NCBI GenBank assembly: GCA_018896985.1
Contig: JAHILQ010000192.1
Coordinates: forward strand, 1-20,188
Direction: 5' to 3'
DNA: 20,188 nucleotides
Source: Nitrospinota bacterium
GTDB lineage: Bacteria; Nitrospirota; Thermodesulfovibrionia; Thermodesulfovibrionales; UBA1546
The notes under the pieces were generated by a model. That model was not told the DNA's origin. It saw only the letters and a program-made list of their open reading frames with translations, and did not search any database. Position numbers and translations under genes: made by a program. Positions 19,006 through 20,188 of the stretch are shown piece after piece. Every line of letters starts with the position of its first letter. Within the stretch, counting starts at the first letter, position 1.

Positions 19006-20124
19006 ATGAATAAAAGGCAAAGAATAGCGCAGGTTGTTCTGAACATAATGGTTATTGCTGAATTATTTATCAGCATGTACTTTGCAAGAAAAGACCCCGG
19101 GAATTTTACCCCTGTTTTTTTTAAATACCTCTTTAGCATGATCATTCCCACCCTTATCCTGGGAAGAATAGTTATCAAAAGATTTCGGACAAAGGAAACA
19201 CGCCCTGAAACACCCGATTACATCACCGAGGAGAAAATAGAGGAAAATAAAGTTGTAAAAGACCTGACAGAGGAGTTTTCTGCTGTAGCCAGGGATATAA
19301 AAAAGCCGAAGATACTGACAGGGGGCGACATTCAACTAGATCAGATTTCAAAATGGAAGGGTCTGGCCGGAAAGACAGCATCTTTGTTACTGATCATTGT
19401 CGTCATATCACTTATTGACTCCTGCCAGGCCAAGTTCAGGCAGCCGATAGATGTTCTGGATGTCATTCCCGGGGCTTCTGCAGGGATTAACGGTCAATTG
19501 AGTGAAAAAGTACAAAGTATTGAGGATCTGACATATGTGAGCAGCTCTGAACTCATTGAGTTTACAATTACTGAACTCTACTCAGGGTTCTGGTTTGGAG
19601 TGCCGGGGTGGAGCGGGCTGTTGAAGATTAGCCCTGATATCAAACAGGGGGAATATAGCTTAAAGGTTATGCCAAAGGCACAGAAGGCGCCGGTATCACA
19701 AAAACCACCGTTTGTTTTTCGCATTAAGGTTCATAAAGACAACTTCAGCCTTCTACAAAGTTCCACCTCTTTTATAAAGCGGTATTCGGGCGTTTCCCCG
19801 TGGTGGATCATCGCCTTTTTTTCCCCCATGACTATTTTCGCACTTTTCATCGTATTCCTTCTCTCCAAAAAGATGGAATATCTCATGGCTAAAGGAGGAG
19901 AGGCAGAAGTGTTCTGGATAAAGGCTGGAACAGCAGCTTGTGAGATTGCCTTTGGCCTGGGTACAAAACATGGCGTTAAGCCGGGCGACCGTCTTACCGT
20001 TTTTAATAAAAGCGGGCAACCAATAGCAAGAGTGGAGGTTCAAAAGTCCTCTGAAACAGACTCTGTAGCAATAGCAGGATTTGACTCAGGAGTCAGAGCA
20101 GGTTATATCGTCTCAATCAAATGA
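19006..20124 (+). CDS. Uncharacterised membrane protein, 372 aa
   Basis: No family is recognised. Two N-terminal transmembrane helices (about 8-26 and 38-56) are followed by a charged stretch rich in Glu and Lys (62-118), then a third helix (about 120-140, ASLLLIIVVISLIDSC). A roughly 120-residue extracytoplasmic domain follows that looks beta-rich (LTYVSSSELIEFTITELYSGFWFG; RIKVHKDNFSLLQSS). A fourth helix lies at about 264-286 (WWIIAFFSPMTIFALFIVFL). The C-terminal about 70 residues form a small beta domain (HGVKPGDRLTVFNKSGQPIA, RVEVQKSSETDSVAIAGFDS) that resembles a ligand or barrel fold. It lies after a terminator and may belong with the TauE cluster functionally. Confidence 0.8.
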   Translation: MNKRQRIAQVVLNIMVIAELFISMYFARKDPGNFTPVFFKYLFSMIIPTLILGRIVIKRFRTKETRPETPDYITEEKIEENKVVKDLTEEFSAVARDIKKPKILTGGDIQLDQISKWKGLAGKTASLLLIIVVISLIDSCQAKFRQPIDVLDVIPGASAGINGQLSEKVQSIEDLTYVSSSELIEFTITELYSGFWFGVPGWSGLLKISPDIKQGEYSLKVMPKAQKAPVSQKPPFVFRIKVHKDNFSLLQSSTSFIKRYSGVSPWWIIAFFSPMTIFALFIVFLLSKKMEYLMAKGGEAEVFWIKAGTAACEIAFGLGTKHGVKPGDRLTVFNKSGQPIARVEVQKSSETDSVAIAGFDSGVRAGYIVSIK

Positions 20125-20146
20125 TAGTTTTCTCAAGGATAAAGAT

Positions 20147-20188
20147 ATGGAATTCTTGATTTTAATACTCCTTTTTTTGATGTTTCTC
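20147..20188 (+). CDS. Start of a further membrane protein, cut by window edge
   Basis: AAGGAT six nt upstream and ATG 20147 open MEFLILILLFLMFL, a hydrophobic N-terminus, reaching the edge after 14 codons. It could be a transporter or another membrane protein of the same cluster; nothing more can be said. Confidence 0.55.
   Translation, partial: MEFLILILLFLMFL

Overview
The window looks like a bacterial chromosome segment of moderate GC with AGA/AGG/ATA-rich codon use. The best guess is an anaerobic Nitrospirota (Thermodesulfovibrionia-like) or Desulfobacterota organism. This is inferred from gene content: gatAB-type transamidation, cobalamin synthesis, and a usp/TauE/DUF4881-like lipoprotein cluster of a kind I associate with sulfate reducers. 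No 16S rRNA gene is present, so the assignment is tentative.

Layout. (1) 1-2050, minus strand: a cobalamin-synthesis operon. A B12 riboswitch is followed by an intrinsic terminator that overlaps the cobU ribosome-binding site, then cobU and cobT (cobT runs off the left edge). Repeats lie between and inside these genes. (2) 2113-5028, plus strand: gatA-gatB, overlapping by 4 nt; gatC is not here. (3) 5029-7430: an orphan promoter/leader, a complete IS1202-like insertion sequence (1521 bp, TGT ends, 16-bp target duplication), then a DUF4160-DUF2442 pair ending in an attC-like hairpin. (4) 7528-10123: tRNA-Ser(GGA), SRP RNA, dnaX, ybaB. This is the order seen in Bacillus, but recR is missing after ybaB. 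(5) 10139-10509: a YajD-type HNH protein. (6) 10551-13861: an AT-rich, probably acquired three-gene cassette. It encodes a 54-aa zinc-ribbon protein (apparently leaderless), an 836-aa N6-adenine DNA methylase-like protein and a PIN-domain RNase. The genes are tightly packed behind a strong promoter embedded in palindromes. This is the best candidate for an undescribed defence or toxin-antitoxin-like system. (7) 14049-14460: a patatin-like phospholipase remnant cut off by a 136-bp MITE with perfect 26-bp terminal repeats. (8) 14503-18979: an NtrC-type sigma-54 activator gene, followed by a textbook sigma-54 promoter and a sigma-70-type extended -10 promoter. These drive two small ORFs, a UspA protein, a small membrane protein, a TauE/SafE permease and a lipoprotein, ended by an intrinsic terminator. 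(9) 18981-20188: an unknown membrane protein and the first 14 codons of another gene.

Two themes cross the window. Several genes have an extended -10 box (TGnTAWAAT-like) directly upstream of the start codon, with little or no 5' leader. Repetitive DNA is also abundant: 7-bp tandem repeats and palindromes occur in frame inside cobU and dnaX as well as between genes.
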